Shown here one piece after another: positions 62,192 to 64,000 of a DNA stretch of 64,000 bases (the first letter of the stretch is position 1; the number at the start of each line of letters is the position of its first letter). Both the position numbers and the translations under genes were made by a program. The DNA comes from Longimicrobiaceae bacterium (GTDB taxonomy: Bacteria; Gemmatimonadota; Gemmatimonadetes; Longimicrobiales; Longimicrobiaceae). The DNA lies in assembly GCA_036375715.1 (NCBI GenBank), contig DASVBS010000074.1, positions 25,461-89,460 on the forward strand, given 5' to 3'. The notes below the pieces were generated by a model that saw only the letters and a program-made list of their open reading frames with translations, searched no databases and had not been told where the DNA came from.

Positions 62192-63688
62192 ATGACGACT
62201 CGCACTGCTTCTCTTCGCTCCCCCGCCGACGAGGGATCGGCGCAGCCCCTCCGGATCCTCGTCATCGACGACGAGCCGACGCTCTGCGAAAGCTGCGCGA
62301 GCGTGCTGACGCTGGAGGGCTACGACGTCACCACCTGCAGACGCGGTGAGGAAGCTCGAGAGCTGATCCAGAGAATTGCCTTCGATGTGCTCCTCGTCGA
62401 TCTGCACATGCCCCAGGTGAGCGGGATGGAGCTGCTCCGGCTGAACCGCGAGCTGCACCCGGACTCGCTGGTCATCCTGATGACCGGCAATCCGAGTGTC
62501 GATTCGAGCGTCGAAGCGTTCCGTATGGGGGCCTGGGACTACCTGCCCAAGCCGTTCACGGCCAGCCATCTACAGATCCTGATCGGGCGCGCGTGGCACA
62601 CGGTGGTTGCGGCGCGCGAGAAGAAAAAAGCCGCCGCTGCCCACGAGCCCCAGCACGGCCACAGCTCCAACGTCACGCTGTTGGGGCGGTCGCCCGCCTT
62701 CCTCCGCGTCATCCGCCTCGCCGAGCAGGTCGCTAAGACCGACGCCTCTGTCTTCCTGACAGGAGAGAGCGGGTCGGGCAAGGAGGTGATTGCCCAGTTC
62801 ATCCATCACCACAGCCCGCGCAGTCGGAACCAACTGGTCGCCGTCAACTGTGCGGCGCTTCCGGAGACGCTGCTCGAATCGGAAATGTTCGGCCACGTGA
62901 AGGGGGCCTTCACCGGGGCGGTGCGCGACAAGCCGGGGCTTCTGCAGGTGGCCGATGGCGGCACTTTCTTCCTGGACGAGCTGACGGAAATGGCGTTGCC
63001 CATCCAGGCGAAGCTCCTGCGCGTGATCCAGGATGGACAGGTCCGGCGCCTCGGCAGCGAATCGGTCGACGCTCGGGTCGATGTCCGCTTCATCGCTGCG
63101 ACCAACCAGGACGCGCAGGTCGCCTGTGAGAAAGGGAATCTTCGGCGCGACCTCTATTATCGCTTGAGCGTGGTGCCCATCCGTGTTCCGCCCCTGCGCG
63201 AGCGGGTGGAGGACATCCCGATACTGGCGGAGCACTTCCTCAACCTCTACTGGAAGCGGCACCGGGAGAAGGGATCCCCGATCCCGGCCTTCAGCCCGAT
63301 GGCCATCCGCGAGCTGCAGACCCGGCCCTGGGTCGGGAATGTACGCGAGCTGCAGAACGTGATAGAGCACGCGGTCGTGCTGCTCTCGCCCGGCAGCGAG
63401 ATTCAGCCGGACGACATCCCCTATCTGGATGGCGGGGCGACCCAGTCGGCGGCTTCGCTACTGCGCAATGGCAATGGCATTCAGCTCACACCCGAGGACC
63501 TGGAGTATCACAGCGCGCGCGACAAAGTTCTCTCCGATTTCGAGCTTCGCTACCTGACACTTCTGATCGCCCACGCCGGCTCCAACATGTCGGAGGCGGC
63601 GCGCATCGCCGGTATCGATCGCACTACCCTGTACCGGCTGATGGAAAAACACGGACTTCAGCGCGGAACGGTGTTGCGGACCAACTGA
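62192..63688 (+). CDS. Sigma-54-dependent response regulator (NtrC family)
   Basis: 498 residues in three domains. The receiver (about 20-140) is intact: D26/D27, phospho-acceptor D70 in VLLVDLHMP, and K120 in YLPKPF. The AAA+ domain has Walker A GESGSGKE (191-198), the sigma-54 contact loop GAFTGA (238-243), Walker B GGTFFLDEL (256-264) and arginine fingers in NLRRDLYYRLSVVPI. A Fis-type HTH ends it (MSEAARIAGIDRTTLYRLMEKHG). It should activate sigma-54 promoters after phosphorylation by an unseen sensor kinase. Neighbours are the unknown protein at 61439 and an edge ORF. Its targets are not apparent within the window. Confidence 0.94.
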   Translation: MTTRTASLRSPADEGSAQPLRILVIDDEPTLCESCASVLTLEGYDVTTCRRGEEARELIQRIAFDVLLVDLHMPQVSGMELLRLNRELHPDSLVILMTGNPSVDSSVEAFRMGAWDYLPKPFTASHLQILIGRAWHTVVAAREKKKAAAAHEPQHGHSSNVTLLGRSPAFLRVIRLAEQVAKTDASVFLTGESGSGKEVIAQFIHHHSPRSRNQLVAVNCAALPETLLESEMFGHVKGAFTGAVRDKPGLLQVADGGTFFLDELTEMALPIQAKLLRVIQDGQVRRLGSESVDARVDVRFIAATNQDAQVACEKGNLRRDLYYRLSVVPIRVPPLRERVEDIPILAEHFLNLYWKRHREKGSPIPAFSPMAIRELQTRPWVGNVRELQNVIEHAVVLLSPGSEIQPDDIPYLDGGATQSAASLLRNGNGIQLTPEDLEYHSARDKVLSDFELRYLTLLIAHAGSNMSEAARIAGIDRTTLYRLMEKHGLQRGTVLRTN

Positions 63689-63763
63689 GCCTCCCGGTTC
63701 AACTACAGCAGCGGAGACCGCAGCCTCTCACCATCGCGCGATTGAGCCGGAGACGTCCGCTAC

Positions 63764-64000
63764 GTGAAAGATACCGAAGGCACCACCTCAGAATCGATCC
63801 GTACCGCGGCCGAACGGACGACCGAGTGGTTGCTTCGCAGCCTCTCCGGGGAGAGCCGAGAGGCCGTCGCCCAGTCGGTCGCAGCGCTGGTCGACCTGTT
63901 GTGCGACGATGCGCCGTTCGATGATCCGGAGCCGGTGGCGACGGGTCGGATCGCCCGACTGGCGGCCCGTACCCTCGCCAGGGAGCTCGTCCGCTGCTGG
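63764..64000 (+). CDS. Partial gene running off the right edge
   Basis: A GTG at 63764 opens a 79-codon frame that stays open to the end of the window. The visible protein begins MKDTEGTTSESIRTAAERT and continues as an acidic, alpha-helical segment (SREAVAQSVAALVDLLCDDA). It has the codon usage of neighbouring genes. It follows the NtrC-type gene by 75 bases, so it could be a partner sensor kinase, but nothing visible proves that. Confidence 0.5.
   Translation, partial: MKDTEGTTSESIRTAAERTTEWLLRSLSGESREAVAQSVAALVDLLCDDAPFDDPEPVATGRIARLAARTLARELVRCW

Overview
The window is GC-rich throughout, with no tRNA, rRNA, CRISPR array, insertion sequence or phage gene that I can recognise. The protein set (RCC1-propeller lipoproteins, Ig-like Big_2 lipoproteins, a membrane Ser/Thr kinase, PspA/YbjN, a Bacteroidetes-style NagB/PIG-L fusion, an outer-membrane type polysaccharide exporter) fits a free-living diderm, most like Gemmatimonadota (Longimicrobium relatives). 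That placement is an inference from gene style, not from a marker gene.

Layout. 1-2.8 kb: small hypothetical genes and RNase D (minus strand). 3.1-14.2 kb: a plus-strand housekeeping stretch (pyk, an MBL hydrolase, pgi, htpX, a lipid kinase, uvrA, YbjN, pspA, an AI-2E family transporter). 14.5-23.5 kb: a YggX-like protein, then glycogen phosphorylase followed closely by a DigH/YddW-like glycosidase lipoprotein, a serine beta-lactamase-like hydrolase lipoprotein, NagB-PIG-L and an N-acetylglucosamine-kinase-like protein. This reads as cell-wall sugar recycling. 23.6-29.4 kb (minus): a transmembrane Ser/Thr kinase with an extracytoplasmic RCC1 propeller, an Ig-like lipoprotein and a TPR membrane protein. 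29.7-32.2 kb: a membrane-anchored beta-helix protein and an RCC1 lipoprotein.

32.7-53.7 kb is an exopolysaccharide locus: a WbaP-type initiating transferase, a GDP-mannose 3,5-epimerase-like enzyme, a WecG/TagA transferase, a Wza-like exporter, a Wzc-like co-polymerase/tyrosine kinase, a beta-propeller protein, an APH-like kinase, a Wzx-like flippase, a Wzy/WaaL-like polymerase, two sulfotransferases, two secreted beta-helix lipoproteins and a glycosyltransferase. The product is inferred to be a sulfated exopolysaccharide, possibly containing L-galactose. The beta-helix lipoproteins could be modifying or lyase-like enzymes.

The most interesting signal is RNA. Upstream of the beta-helix gene at 48814-50784 lie two tandem c-di-GMP-I (GEMM) type riboswitch aptamers, each followed by its own intrinsic terminator. 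A third, divergent aptamer with the same 7-bp closing helix and the same 94-nt length precedes the paralogous beta-helix gene at 44557-46896. Cyclic-dinucleotide control of this surface-polysaccharide locus is the main hypothesis. 53.9-58.3 kb holds two tandem paralogous PKD/RCC1 lipoproteins that share a domain of about 140 residues with the beta-helix proteins (five copies in the window). 58.7-64 kb is a signalling region: an FHA protein, a degenerate receiver/degenerate GGDEF protein, an unknown protein, a sigma-54 NtrC-type regulator and an incomplete ORF at the edge.
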